Shown here piece by piece: positions 16,576-24,713 of a stretch of 64,000 nt of DNA. Position numbers and translations under genes: made by a program. This stretch comes from Cupriavidus basilensis (GTDB lineage Bacteria; Pseudomonadota; Gammaproteobacteria; Burkholderiales; Burkholderiaceae): contig NZ_BBQM01000029.1 of the NCBI RefSeq assembly GCF_000876015.1, positions 1-64,000 of the forward strand, written 5' to 3'. A model generated the notes under the pieces. That model worked only from the letters and a program-made list of their open reading frames with translations. It made no database searches and had not been told where the DNA came from. The stretch's first letter is position 1. Each line of letters begins with the position of its first letter.

Positions 16576-17022
16576 ATGCGATCCCTGCTGTTCCTGCTCA
16601 CCGCCTTGTGCCTGTCTCTGCTGTCCTTCGGGGCGGCGGCGAACGTGCATGCCGGCGGCGCGCAGCCCGAGGCGGCGCGCGCGGAGGCGTTCGCCGCGGC
16701 GGTGCCGCGCGCGCTCGACGGGCTGGACGGCATCGCCGATCCCGGCCGCGTGGTGGCGCCCGGCGACGACGGCCTGATGGCCGAGGCGGAGCCCGAAGCG
16801 GTGGCGGTGGCGGAGGACGAGCCGCCTGGCTACTGCGAGATCTGGTCCGCCGACCTGCTCGATCCGCTCGACCTGCTCGACGAGATCGAGGAATCCAGCG
16901 CGCTGTTCGCGCTGCCCGCCGTGCGTGTTTCGCCGCCGCCCATCGCGCGCGCGCGGCCGTTCCCCGCACCCCCGGCACCGTTGCCGGCGGCGTTTTTCAA
17001 GCCGCCCATCTCCCTGATCTGA
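16576..17022 (+). CDS. Small acidic secreted protein at the head of the metal-efflux operon
   Basis: A 148-residue protein of no family I recognise. It has a Sec signal peptide (MRSLLFLLTALCLSLLSFGAAANVHA), an Ala/Glu-rich middle, one Cys in PPGYCEIWSADLL, then an acidic stretch DPLDLLDEIEESS, and a Pro/Ala-rich C-terminus ending FFKPPISLI. ATG 16576 begins the signal peptide; the longer reading from 16498 adds an implausible leader. It precedes the CzcC-like gene by 161 bp on the same strand. Small periplasmic proteins such as CzcI and CopK occupy this place in metal-resistance operons, so a metal-binding or regulatory role is possible, but there is no direct homology that I can see. Confidence 0.6.
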   Translation: MRSLLFLLTALCLSLLSFGAAANVHAGGAQPEAARAEAFAAAVPRALDGLDGIADPGRVVAPGDDGLMAEAEPEAVAVAEDEPPGYCEIWSADLLDPLDLLDEIEESSALFALPAVRVSPPPIARARPFPAPPAPLPAAFFKPPISLI

Positions 17023-17183
17023 CAGCCCCGGCAATCCCGGCGCGCATCGCGCGCGCCCGGGATGCGTTCCCATTGCCTGGGCGCCCCGGTCCGCTCGCCA
17101 CCGCGCGCGCGGACTGACTGCCGCCGCGCGCCGTGCGCGCGCCGGTGGCGGGCGCGCAGCCGTCTTGCCTGCCCCCTTTCGTC

Positions 17184-18542
17184 ATGCAGATCAAACAGAT
17201 CAGACAGATCACGATGTATTCCGTGGTGGCGTTGCTGCCGCTCGGCGCCTTGCCGGCGCTGGCGGCGCAGACGTTCACCTTGCCCGAGCTGCTGTCCTTG
17301 TCGCAGTCCACCAACAAGGGCGTCGAGGCGGCCCAGGCCGGCGTCGACGCCGCCAGTGCCGCCGTGACCAGCGCGCGGGCCTATCCCAATCCGCAGGTGG
17401 AGGTGCTGTACGGCCGGTTGTCGCCGCGCAGCGCCGGCGTGGCCGGCGGTCCCGCGCCGACCGTGGCGATCACACAGAAGCTGGACTATCCGCAGCAGCG
17501 CCGGCTGCGCGCCGACATGGCCGGGCGCAGCCTGGAGGCCACCGAGGCGGGCCGCCAGGCGTTCCGGGCCGAGCTGGCCGCGCGCGTCAAGACCGCGTAT
17601 TTCGAGGTGCTGCGCCGCGAGACCGAGCAGGCCGCGGCGCAGGACGACCTGGCCATGATGCGGCAGATCCACGACCGCGCGCGCCTGCGCGTGGAGGTGG
17701 GCGAGGCGCCGCGCTACGAGCTGATCAAGGCCGAGACCGAATTGCTGAGCGCGCAGAAGACGCTGCAGAGCGCGCACCTGCGCGTCAAGCAGGCCAAGGC
17801 GGCGCTGCGCCAGCAGGTCGGCGGCGCCATGCCGGCCGACTACGCGGTGGCCGGCAGCCTGAGCCAGCAGGCGCCGCTGCCGGCCTTGCCGGTGCTGCGC
17901 GACACCCTGGGCGGCAGCAATGCCGAGCTGGCCCAGCGCCGCCTCGAGGCGGACCGCGCCAGCCTGGCGGTGGACTACCAGCGTTCGCTGCGGCTGCCCG
18001 AGCTGGCCGTGCGCGCCAGCGCCGCGCGCGAGCCGGACAACACCGTCTCGCAGGTCGGCCTGACCCTGACCATCCCGCTGTGGGACCGCCGCACGGGCCC
18101 GGTGGGCGAGGCCACCGCGCAGGCGATCCAGGCCCGCACCGCGCTGGAGCTGCGCGAGTTCGAGCTGCGGCAGGAACTGGAGACCGCCTACCGCCAGTAC
18201 GAGATCACGCAGGCGCAGGTCGGCGCGCTGGAAGGCGGCATCGTGCGCCAGGCGGAGTCGGCGCTGGCGGTGGCCGAGTCGGCCTACCGCTTCGGCGAGC
18301 GCGGCATCCTCGATTACCTGGACGCCCAGCGCGTGCTGCGCGGCGCGCGCAGCGACCTGATCGCGGCCCAGTACGAATTGCAGACCGCCACCATCCAGAT
18401 CGAGAAGCTGCTGTCGAGCGTGCCCGGCGATGCCGCGGCGGCGCCGGCTCTGGCGCCATCTGTGGCGTCACCTCTGGCGCCATCTCTGGCGTCACCCCCC
18501 GCAGCGTCTCCCGCTTCCACGGCACCTACGGAACCCAACTAA
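17184..18542 (+). CDS. Outer-membrane efflux channel, CzcC family
   Basis: A 452-residue TolC-like channel with two repeated helical halves. The signal peptide is MQIKQIRQITMYSVVALLPLGALPALAA. Motifs include ARAYPNPQVEVLYG, TQKLDYPQQRRLRADMA, the QVGLTLTIPLWDRR start of the second strand pair, and YRFGERGILDYLDAQRVLRGAR. It forms the outer-membrane exit of the tripartite pump with the two genes behind it (stop TAA at 18540, next ATG three bases later). The start codon lies in three CAGATCA repeats that encode Q-I-x; ATG 17214 is a weaker alternative because it would remove the positive residues of the signal peptide. The C-terminus carries a low-complexity Ala/Pro/Ser tail. Confidence 0.9.
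   Translation: MQIKQIRQITMYSVVALLPLGALPALAAQTFTLPELLSLSQSTNKGVEAAQAGVDAASAAVTSARAYPNPQVEVLYGRLSPRSAGVAGGPAPTVAITQKLDYPQQRRLRADMAGRSLEATEAGRQAFRAELAARVKTAYFEVLRRETEQAAAQDDLAMMRQIHDRARLRVEVGEAPRYELIKAETELLSAQKTLQSAHLRVKQAKAALRQQVGGAMPADYAVAGSLSQQAPLPALPVLRDTLGGSNAELAQRRLEADRASLAVDYQRSLRLPELAVRASAAREPDNTVSQVGLTLTIPLWDRRTGPVGEATAQAIQARTALELREFELRQELETAYRQYEITQAQVGALEGGIVRQAESALAVAESAYRFGERGILDYLDAQRVLRGARSDLIAAQYELQTATIQIEKLLSSVPGDAAAAPALAPSVASPLAPSLASPPAASPASTAPTEPN
18450..18497. repeat. Two 24-bp near-identical repeats in the czcC-like 3' end
   Basis: Each copy begins CTGGCGCCATCT and encodes LAPS(V/L)ASP; the copies differ at two bases and are themselves built from two related 12-bp halves. 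They form the disordered C-terminal tail of the CzcC-like channel, so length variation there should be tolerated. Confidence 0.85.
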
Positions 18543-18544
18543 GC

Positions 18545-19705
18545 ATGCGTCCCCATTTCCTTCTTTCCCTGACGGCAACCGCAGCCCTGCTGTTTTCCCT
18601 GGCCGGCTGCTCCGACGATCCCGCGCCCGCCGCCGAGGCGCCCAAGCTGCCGCCGGGCGTGGTCAGGCCCGAGCCGGCCCTGCAGCAGACGCTCAAGGTG
18701 GCGCCGGTGGCCACCAGTGCCTTCAGCGAGGTGCTGCGCGTGGCCGGCCGCATCGATTTCGACGAACAGCGCGTGGCGCGCATCGGCGCCAGCGTGACCG
18801 GCCGCGTGACCGATCTCTACGGCATCCTCGGCCAGGAGGTCAAGGCCGGGCAGGTGCTGGCGCGCCTGCACAGCAGCGAGCTGGGCACGGCGCAGCTGGC
18901 CTTCCTCAAGGCCGAGTCGCAGACCGACCTGCAGGCCCGCAACGCCGAGCGCGCGCGCCAGCTGTTCGCCGCCGACGTGATCGGCCGCGGCGAGCTGCAG
19001 CGGCGCGAGAGCGAGCTGGCGATCGCCTCGGCCGAGATGCGCGCCTACCGCGACCAGCTGCGCGTGCTGGGCATGTCGGCTGCCGCGGTGGCGCAACTGG
19101 CCAGGAGCGGCAGCATCGATTCGTATTCGCCGGTGTTCTCCAGCATCAGCGGCACGGTGGTGGAGCGCAACGTGGCGCAGGGCCAGGTGGTGCAGCCGGC
19201 CGACGCGCTCTACACCGTGGCCGACCTGTCGCGCGTGTGGGTGGTGGCGGAGGTGCCCGAGCAGCAGGCCGCGCTGGTGGCCGAAGGCCAGAGCGTGGAC
19301 ATCGAGGTGCCTTCGCTGGGCAACGGCGCCGGCCGCAAGCAGATCACCGGCAAGCTGATCTACGTGGGCCGCACGGTGAACCCGCAGACGCGCACGGTGC
19401 TGGTGCGCACCGAGCTGGAGAACAAGGAGGGCCGCCTCAAGCCCGCCATGCTGGCCAGCATGCTGATCAACAGCGCGCCGACCGAGCAGCTGGTGATCCC
19501 CGAGTCGGCCATCGTGCGCGACGGCAACGACGAGCAGGTCTACGTGGAGCTGCCCGGCGGCCAGTACCGCCTGGCCAAGGTCCGGCTGGGCGCGGAGAGC
19601 GACGGCATGCGCGTGGTCCACAGCGGCGTGAAGGCCGGCGACCGCGTGGTGGTGGATGGCGCCTTCCATCTGGACAACGAGCGCAAGCGCCTGGAACAGG
19701 GATAA
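18545..19705 (+). CDS. RND efflux periplasmic adaptor lipoprotein (CzcB/CusB-like)
   Basis: A 386-residue membrane-fusion protein. The signal peptide ends in a lipobox (FSLAGC), so it is anchored as a lipoprotein. The order is: beta-barrel start (TSAFSEVLRVAGRIDFDEQRVARIGA), lipoyl half (GRVTDLYGILGQEVKAGQVLARLHS), an alpha-helical hairpin (KAESQTDLQARNAERARQLFAAD), second lipoyl half (SISGTVVERNVAQGQVV) and the membrane-proximal domain (VVHSGVKAGDRVVVDGAF). It links the inner-membrane pump to the CzcC-like channel. The gene starts two bases after the channel gene and ends six bases before the pump gene. No His- or Met-rich metal-binding N-terminus is visible. Confidence 0.92.
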   Translation: MRPHFLLSLTATAALLFSLAGCSDDPAPAAEAPKLPPGVVRPEPALQQTLKVAPVATSAFSEVLRVAGRIDFDEQRVARIGASVTGRVTDLYGILGQEVKAGQVLARLHSSELGTAQLAFLKAESQTDLQARNAERARQLFAADVIGRGELQRRESELAIASAEMRAYRDQLRVLGMSAAAVAQLARSGSIDSYSPVFSSISGTVVERNVAQGQVVQPADALYTVADLSRVWVVAEVPEQQAALVAEGQSVDIEVPSLGNGAGRKQITGKLIYVGRTVNPQTRTVLVRTELENKEGRLKPAMLASMLINSAPTEQLVIPESAIVRDGNDEQVYVELPGGQYRLAKVRLGAESDGMRVVHSGVKAGDRVVVDGAFHLDNERKRLEQG

Positions 19706-19711
19706 GCGGCC

Positions 19712-22700
19712 ATGATGAAATCCCTTGTGGAAGCCGCCATTAAGCAGCGGCTGGTGGTGTGCGTGCTGGCGGTGGTGCTGTTCTTCTTCGGCCTGCGCGC
19801 GGCCACCAAGTTGTCGGTGGATGCGTTTCCCGACGTGACCAACGTGCAGGTGCAGATCGCCACCGAGGCCACCGGCCGCTCGCCGGAGGAGGTGGAGCGC
19901 TTCGTCACCGTGCCGATCGAGATGGCCATGACGGGCCTGCCCGGCCTGGAGGAGATGCGCTCGCTCAACAAGGCAGGCCTGTCGCTGATCACGCTGGTCT
20001 TCACCGACGCGACCGACGTGTACTTTGCCCGCCAGCTGGTGATGGAGCGCCTGATCGAAGTGGGCGGGCGCATGCCCGAGGGCGTGACGCCGGTGCTGGG
20101 CCCGGTCTCCACCGGCCTGGGCGAGGTCTACCAGTACACGCTCGACCGCGCCGACGACGGCAGCCGCGCGCTGACCACGGACGAGCTTTCCGAGCGCCGC
20201 ATCGCCCAGGACTGGGTGGTGCGCCCGCTGCTGCGCTCGATTCCCGGCGTGGCCGAGATCAACTCGCAGGGCGGCTACGTCAGGCAGTACCAGGTGCTGG
20301 TCAACCCGGAGCGCATGCGTCACTACCAGATCACGCTGCAGCAGGTCTACCAGTCGCTGGCGCGCAACAACGCCAACTCCGGCGGCGGCGTGCTGCCGCA
20401 CTACGCCGAGCAGTACCTGATCCGCGGCGTGGGCCTGGCCAGGGGCGTGGACGACATCGGCAGCATCGTGCTCAAGGAGGTGGCCGGCACGCCGGTGTAC
20501 GTGCGCGACGTGGCCGACGTGGCGGTGGGGCACGAGGTGCGGCAGGGCGCGCTGGTCAAGAACGGCGAGACCGAGGCCGTGGGCGGCATCGTGATGATGA
20601 TGCGCGGCGGCAACGCCAAGGAAGTGGTGAGCCGCGTCAAGGCCCGCGTGGCCGAGATCAACGAGCGCGGCATGCTGCCCGGCAAGCTGCAGATCGTGCC
20701 GTACTACGACCGCAGCGAACTGGTGGACTCCGCCTTGTGGACCGTGACCAAGGTGCTGCTCGAAGGCGTGGTGCTGGTGGTGATCGTGCTGTTCCTGTTC
20801 CTCGGCGACGTGCGCTCGTCGGTGATCGTGCTGGCCACGCTGGTGCTCACGCCGCTGCTGACCTTCATGGTGATGAACCAGGTGGGGCTGTCGGCCAACC
20901 TGATGTCGCTGGGCGGGCTGGCCATCGCCATCGGCCTGATGGTGGACGGCTCGGTGGTGGTGGTGGAGAACGCCTTCGAGCGGCTCGGCTACCGCGAGAA
21001 ATCGCACCTGAGCAAGACCGAGATCCTGGTCAAGGCGGTGCAGGAAGTGGCCACGCCGGTGATCGTGGGCGTGGGCATCATCATCCTGGTGTTCCTGCCG
21101 CTAATGACGCTCAAGGGCATGGAGGGCAAGATGTTCGCGCCGCTGGCGTTCACCATCTCGATCGCGCTGGCGATCTCGCTGCTGCTGTCGCTCACGCTCT
21201 CGCCGGTGCTGGCGTCCTACCTGCTCAAGGGCGGCTCCGAGCACGACACGCGCCTGATCGCGTTCATGAAGCGCCATTACCTGCGCATGCTGCGCTGGGC
21301 GCTGGCCAACAGCCGCAAGACCGTGATCGGCGCGGTGGCGGCGTTCGGCGCCACCCTCGCGATCGTGCCTCTGCTGGGCACGTCCTTCATCCCCGAGATG
21401 AAGGAAGGCTCGATCGTGCCCGCGCTCGACCGCGTGCCCAACATCTCGCTGGAGGAATCCATCAAGCTGGAGATGGCGGCCAACAAGCTGGTGCTGTCGG
21501 TGCCGGGCGTGAAGTCGGTGGTGTCCGGCGTGGGCCGCGGCGAAAGCCCGGCCGACCCGCAGGGCCAGAACGAGTCCACGCCCATCGCCAGCCTCAAGGA
21601 CCGCGACGAGTGGCCCGACGGCTGGACCCAGGACGACATCGCCAACGGCATCCGCGAGAAGCTCAAGGCCATCCCCGGCGTGCAGATCGTGATGGCGCAG
21701 CCGATCTCCGACCGCGTCGACGAGATGGTCAGCGGCGTGCGCTCGGACGTGGCGGTGAAGGTGTTCGGCGACGACCTCGACAAGCTGCGCGACCTCGCCG
21801 GCGAGATCGCGCGCGTGGCCGGCGGCATCCCGGGCTCGCAGGACGTGCGCATCGAGCGCATCTCCGGGCAGCAGTACCTGTCCATCGAGATCGACCGCCA
21901 GGCGATCGCGCGCTACGGCCTGAACGTGTCCGACATCCACGACATCATCGAGATCGCCATCGGCGGCAAGCGCGCCACCGACATCTTCGAGGGCGAGCGC
22001 CGCTTCGCCGCGGCGGTGCGCCTGCCCGCGGACTTCCGCGACAACGTGCAGGCCATCCGCCAGCTGCTGGTGGCCACGCCCAACGGCGTCCAGGTGCCGC
22101 TGCAGAGCGTGGCGAAGATCGAGGTGACGGACGGCCCGGCGCAGATCAGCCGCGAGATGGCCAAGCGCCGCGTGGTGGTGATGATCAACGTCAAGGACCG
22201 CGACCTGGGCGGCTTCGTCGCCGAGCTGCAGCAGGCGGCCGGCAGCAAGGTCAAGCTGCCCGAGGGCTATTACCTCGAGTGGGGCGGCCAGTTCCAGAAC
22301 ATGGAACGCGCGATGGGCCACCTGAAGATCATCGTGCCGGTCACGGTGGCGGCGATCTTCTTCCTGCTGTTCCTGCTGTTCAACTCGCTGCGCTTCGCCA
22401 CGCTCATCATCACCGTGCTGCCGTTCGCCTCCATCGGCGGCATCATCGGCCTGTTCGTCACCGGCGAATACCTGTCGGTGCCGGCCTCGGTGGGCTTCAT
22501 CGCGCTGTGGGGCATGGCCGTGCTCAACGGCGTGGTGCTGGTGTCCTATATCCGCACGCTGCGCGACTCGGGCCTGCCGCTCGACGACGCGGTGGTGCAG
22601 GGCGCGGCCCAGCGCTTCCGCCCGGTCATGATGACCGCCACCATCGCCATGCTGGGGCTGGTGCCGTTCCTGTTCTCCACGGGGCCGGGCTCGGAGGTGC

Positions 22701-22831
22701 AGCGCCCGCTGGCGGTGGTGGTGATCGGCGGGCTGATCACCTCGACGCTGCTCACGCTGGTGATGGTGCCGACGCTGTACCGCTGGTTCGACAACCGCGA
22801 GCCGGCGCCGCGCAAGGACGTGTCGGTGTGA
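19712..22831 (+). CDS. Heavy-metal efflux RND permease (CzcA/CusA family)
   Basis: A 1039-residue inner-membrane proton antiporter of the HME-RND family. It has the family start (AAIKQRLVVCVLAVVLFFFG, LSVDAFPDVTNVQVQIATEA), two large periplasmic loops and 12 predicted helices. The fourth helix reads LAIAIGLMVDGSVVVVENAFE: a single Asp as in metal exporters rather than the Asp-Asp of drug exporters, but not the DFG of CzcA. The substrate is therefore a divalent cation of uncertain identity (possibly Ni, Co or Zn). Other motifs are YNRSELVD-like YDRSELVDSAL, GTSFIPEMKEGSI and LFSTGPGSEVQRPLA. It is third in the operon, after channel and adaptor, and no regulator is adjacent. Confidence 0.93.
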   Translation: MMKSLVEAAIKQRLVVCVLAVVLFFFGLRAATKLSVDAFPDVTNVQVQIATEATGRSPEEVERFVTVPIEMAMTGLPGLEEMRSLNKAGLSLITLVFTDATDVYFARQLVMERLIEVGGRMPEGVTPVLGPVSTGLGEVYQYTLDRADDGSRALTTDELSERRIAQDWVVRPLLRSIPGVAEINSQGGYVRQYQVLVNPERMRHYQITLQQVYQSLARNNANSGGGVLPHYAEQYLIRGVGLARGVDDIGSIVLKEVAGTPVYVRDVADVAVGHEVRQGALVKNGETEAVGGIVMMMRGGNAKEVVSRVKARVAEINERGMLPGKLQIVPYYDRSELVDSALWTVTKVLLEGVVLVVIVLFLFLGDVRSSVIVLATLVLTPLLTFMVMNQVGLSANLMSLGGLAIAIGLMVDGSVVVVENAFERLGYREKSHLSKTEILVKAVQEVATPVIVGVGIIILVFLPLMTLKGMEGKMFAPLAFTISIALAISLLLSLTLSPVLASYLLKGGSEHDTRLIAFMKRHYLRMLRWALANSRKTVIGAVAAFGATLAIVPLLGTSFIPEMKEGSIVPALDRVPNISLEESIKLEMAANKLVLSVPGVKSVVSGVGRGESPADPQGQNESTPIASLKDRDEWPDGWTQDDIANGIREKLKAIPGVQIVMAQPISDRVDEMVSGVRSDVAVKVFGDDLDKLRDLAGEIARVAGGIPGSQDVRIERISGQQYLSIEIDRQAIARYGLNVSDIHDIIEIAIGGKRATDIFEGERRFAAAVRLPADFRDNVQAIRQLLVATPNGVQVPLQSVAKIEVTDGPAQISREMAKRRVVVMINVKDRDLGGFVAELQQAAGSKVKLPEGYYLEWGGQFQNMERAMGHLKIIVPVTVAAIFFLLFLLFNSLRFATLIITVLPFASIGGIIGLFVTGEYLSVPASVGFIALWGMAVLNGVVLVSYIRTLRDSGLPLDDAVVQGAAQRFRPVMMTATIAMLGLVPFLFSTGPGSEVQRPLAVVVIGGLITSTLLTLVMVPTLYRWFDNREPAPRKDVSV

Positions 22832-22882
22832 GGCCGTGCGGGCCGCCTCGTGTGGCGGAGTCGGCGGCCCGCGCAAAATCAC

Positions 22883-22910
22883 TGGACAATCGCCGCGGTT
22901 GTTGTACAAT
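22883..22910 (+). promoter_or_regulatory. Sigma70 promoter for tRNA-Asn
   Basis: TGGACA (22883-22888) and TACAAT (22905-22910) are separated by 16 bp, and the start would be near 22917, about 47 bases before the mature tRNA. It is the only good promoter between the efflux operon and the tRNA. Confidence 0.7.
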
Positions 22911-22963
22911 CCGGGCCTTCGTTCGCATCGGTTTCCATCGGTTGCCGTTGCATCGGTCGTTGT

Positions 22964-23039
22964 TCCCCGATAGCTCAGTCGGTAGAGCGCCGGACTGTTA
23001 ATCCGTAGGTCCCTGGTTCGAGCCCAGGTCGGGGAGCCA
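22964..23039 (+). tRNA. tRNA-Asn (anticodon GTT)
   Basis: A 76-base cloverleaf including the encoded CCA. The acceptor arm TCCCCGA pairs with TCGGGGA, the D-arm contains AGCTCAGTCGGTAGAGC, the anticodon loop is CTGTTAA with GTT, and the T-arm holds GGTTCGAGCC. The gene has its own promoter and is followed at once by a strong terminator. Confidence 0.97.
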
Positions 23040-23049
23040 AGAAATTCGA

Positions 23050-23083
23050 GGGCCTGCAGCGTTGCCGCTGCAGGCCCTTTTTT
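23050..23083 (+). terminator. Rho-independent terminator of tRNA-Asn
   Basis: GGGCCTGCAGCG (23050-23061) and CGCTGCAGGCCC (23066-23077) form a perfect 12-bp stem with a TTGC loop, followed directly by six T. It starts 11 bases after the tRNA and lies between it and the convergent fdhE. Confidence 0.95.
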
Positions 23084-23144
23084 CATTTCCGGATGCGGAT
23101 GCGGATGCGCGCCGCGGTCCGTCCCGGCCGGGACGGACCCGCGT

Positions 23145-24062
23145 TCAGGCCTCGAAGGCGAACGGGCTGACGCCGGTCCGCCCGTAGCCCTCCTGCGCGA
23201 CGGCGGCGTCGAGCGCGAGCGTGGCGAGGTCGTCCGCGCAGACTTCCACCTGTTCGTCGCGCTCGCGGTAGAAGGCCTTGAGGTAGCCGTGGCAGTCGCC
23301 GCAGCTCTCGGCCTTGACCGGCGCCTCGAGGTCGTCGAGGCTCCAGTAGTCCAGCTTGGCGGCGCTGCCGCAGTTGGAGCACTTCGAGCGCACCATGTGC
23401 CAGCGGGTCTCGCACAGCGGGCAGTGGAGATAGCGCAGGCCGGCGCGGTCGCCGTTCATGATGAGGCTGCCGGCCGGCGCGCAGCCGCACAGCGGGCAGA
23501 GGCTGCTTTCCTGCCGCGGGGCGGGTGCCTGGGGTTCGGCCAGGACGAAATCGGCGTACTGCGCCGCGGTGAGCGACAGCGCGGTCCAGAGGAACAGCGC
23601 GGCGCCCGCGCCGATCTCGCCGGATTTTCCGTCGAGCAGCTTCGCCGCCATCTGCGCCAGCGCCGCGTCGTCGGCGCGGCGCAGCGGCTCGAGCGCGTCG
23701 AGCACGCTCTGCGGCGCGGTCGCGCGCGCGTGGTCGAGCAGCTGGCCGAGCGCGGCCATCCAGTACGACCGCGCGGGCTCCTCGTCCAGGCCGGCGCGCA
23801 CCGGGCCGCTCGCGCCGTCGCGCGGGCCGGCGGTTGCCGGCCGCGGCAGCGGCTCGCCGAGAAGCAGCTCGCGCTGCCGGTCGACCAGCGCCGCGATGAA
23901 GAGCAGGTAGCCGGCTTCCGGATGGTCCGCGGCCAGGTGCCGCAGGCGGGCGGAGCGGTGCGCGTAGAGCACGTCCAGTTTCGGCCGCAGCAGCGGCTCG
24001 ATGTCCTTGACGCCGGGGCTGCGCTTGTCCAGCGCGACGGTGTCCGTGACGGGCCGGTTCAT
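23145..24062 (-). CDS. fdhE: Formate dehydrogenase accessory protein FdhE
   Basis: A 305-residue cytoplasmic protein with paired CxxC metal-binding motifs (LCPLCGCAP, HCPLCETRW, KCSNCGS, SCGDCHGY), as in FdhE. FdhE binds the Tat-bound catalytic subunit and helps in maturation of formate dehydrogenase before export. The N-terminal part contains RPKLDVLYAHRSARLRHLA. The ATG at 24062 overlaps the cytochrome subunit stop (ATGA), which places it last in the fdoGHI-fdhE operon. It is convergent with the tRNA-Asn terminator. Confidence 0.93.
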   Translation of the reverse strand: MNRPVTDTVALDKRSPGVKDIEPLLRPKLDVLYAHRSARLRHLAADHPEAGYLLFIAALVDRQRELLLGEPLPRPATAGPRDGASGPVRAGLDEEPARSYWMAALGQLLDHARATAPQSVLDALEPLRRADDAALAQMAAKLLDGKSGEIGAGAALFLWTALSLTAAQYADFVLAEPQAPAPRQESSLCPLCGCAPAGSLIMNGDRAGLRYLHCPLCETRWHMVRSKCSNCGSAAKLDYWSLDDLEAPVKAESCGDCHGYLKAFYRERDEQVEVCADDLATLALDAAVAQEGYGRTGVSPFAFEA

Positions 24063-24709
24063 CGCCGGTGCCCGTCGGACTTGCCGGCGCCGGCGATCTC
24101 GTCGTACCAGCGGTCGTGGTGATGCCGCGCCCAGGCGCGCGACACGTAGCCGGTCAGCATGCCGGAGATCGAGCCGCGCACCCAGATCGCCAGGTAGACG
24201 TGGCCGGCGATCAGGAGCACCAGCCCGATGCCCGCCATCGCATGCAGCAGCAGCGCCAGGCGGATCATGGGGATCGGGAAGTACCCGGAGAAGTAGCGGC
24301 GCCAGATGACCAGGCCGCTGGCCAGCAGCGCGGCGATGGCCAGCATGATGAGCCAGAACAGCACCTTCTGGCCGGCGTTGTACTTGCCGATGCGCAGCTT
24401 GTGCGCGCCGGGCGTGTTGAGCACCACCGCCTTCACGTTGCGGAACCAGAGGCGGTCGCTCTTGACCAGCACGTTGTGATGGGCGAAGCGCGCGAACATG
24501 AAGGCGAGCAGGATGAACACCAGGACGCCCAGGAACGGGTGCAGCACGCGCGCGAGCTGCGGCGTGCCGAGCACGCCCGACAGCCAGCTCAGGCTGGGGA
24601 AGAACCACGACAGGCCGGACAGCGCCACGGGAATGAAGCAGGCCACCATCAGCCAGTGGCACAGGCGCTCGGCGAACCCGGTGCGCAGGATCGGTTCTTT
24701 TTCGGTCAT
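24059..24709 (-). CDS. fdoI: Formate dehydrogenase cytochrome b556 (gamma) subunit
   Basis: A 216-residue membrane protein with four hydrophobic helices and the histidines expected for two b hemes (ERLCHWLMV, RVLHPFLGVLVF, LLLHAMAGIGLVLL, IAGHVYLAIW). It anchors the catalytic dimer on the periplasmic face and passes electrons to quinone. MTEKEPILRTG is a typical start; the longer reading from 24994 is a shadow of the beta-subunit gene. The gene begins four bases after the beta subunit stop and overlaps fdhE. Confidence 0.94.
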   Translation of the reverse strand: MTEKEPILRTGFAERLCHWLMVACFIPVALSGLSWFFPSLSWLSGVLGTPQLARVLHPFLGVLVFILLAFMFARFAHHNVLVKSDRLWFRNVKAVVLNTPGAHKLRIGKYNAGQKVLFWLIMLAIAALLASGLVIWRRYFSGYFPIPMIRLALLLHAMAGIGLVLLIAGHVYLAIWVRGSISGMLTGYVSRAWARHHHDRWYDEIAGAGKSDGHRR

Positions 24710-24713
24710 GGCG

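Noticed and set aside
16310..17117. Other long open frames around the small acidic protein gene
   Set aside because: They lack a signal peptide or any domain and are Arg/Ala/Pro-rich, typical of GC-rich shadows.
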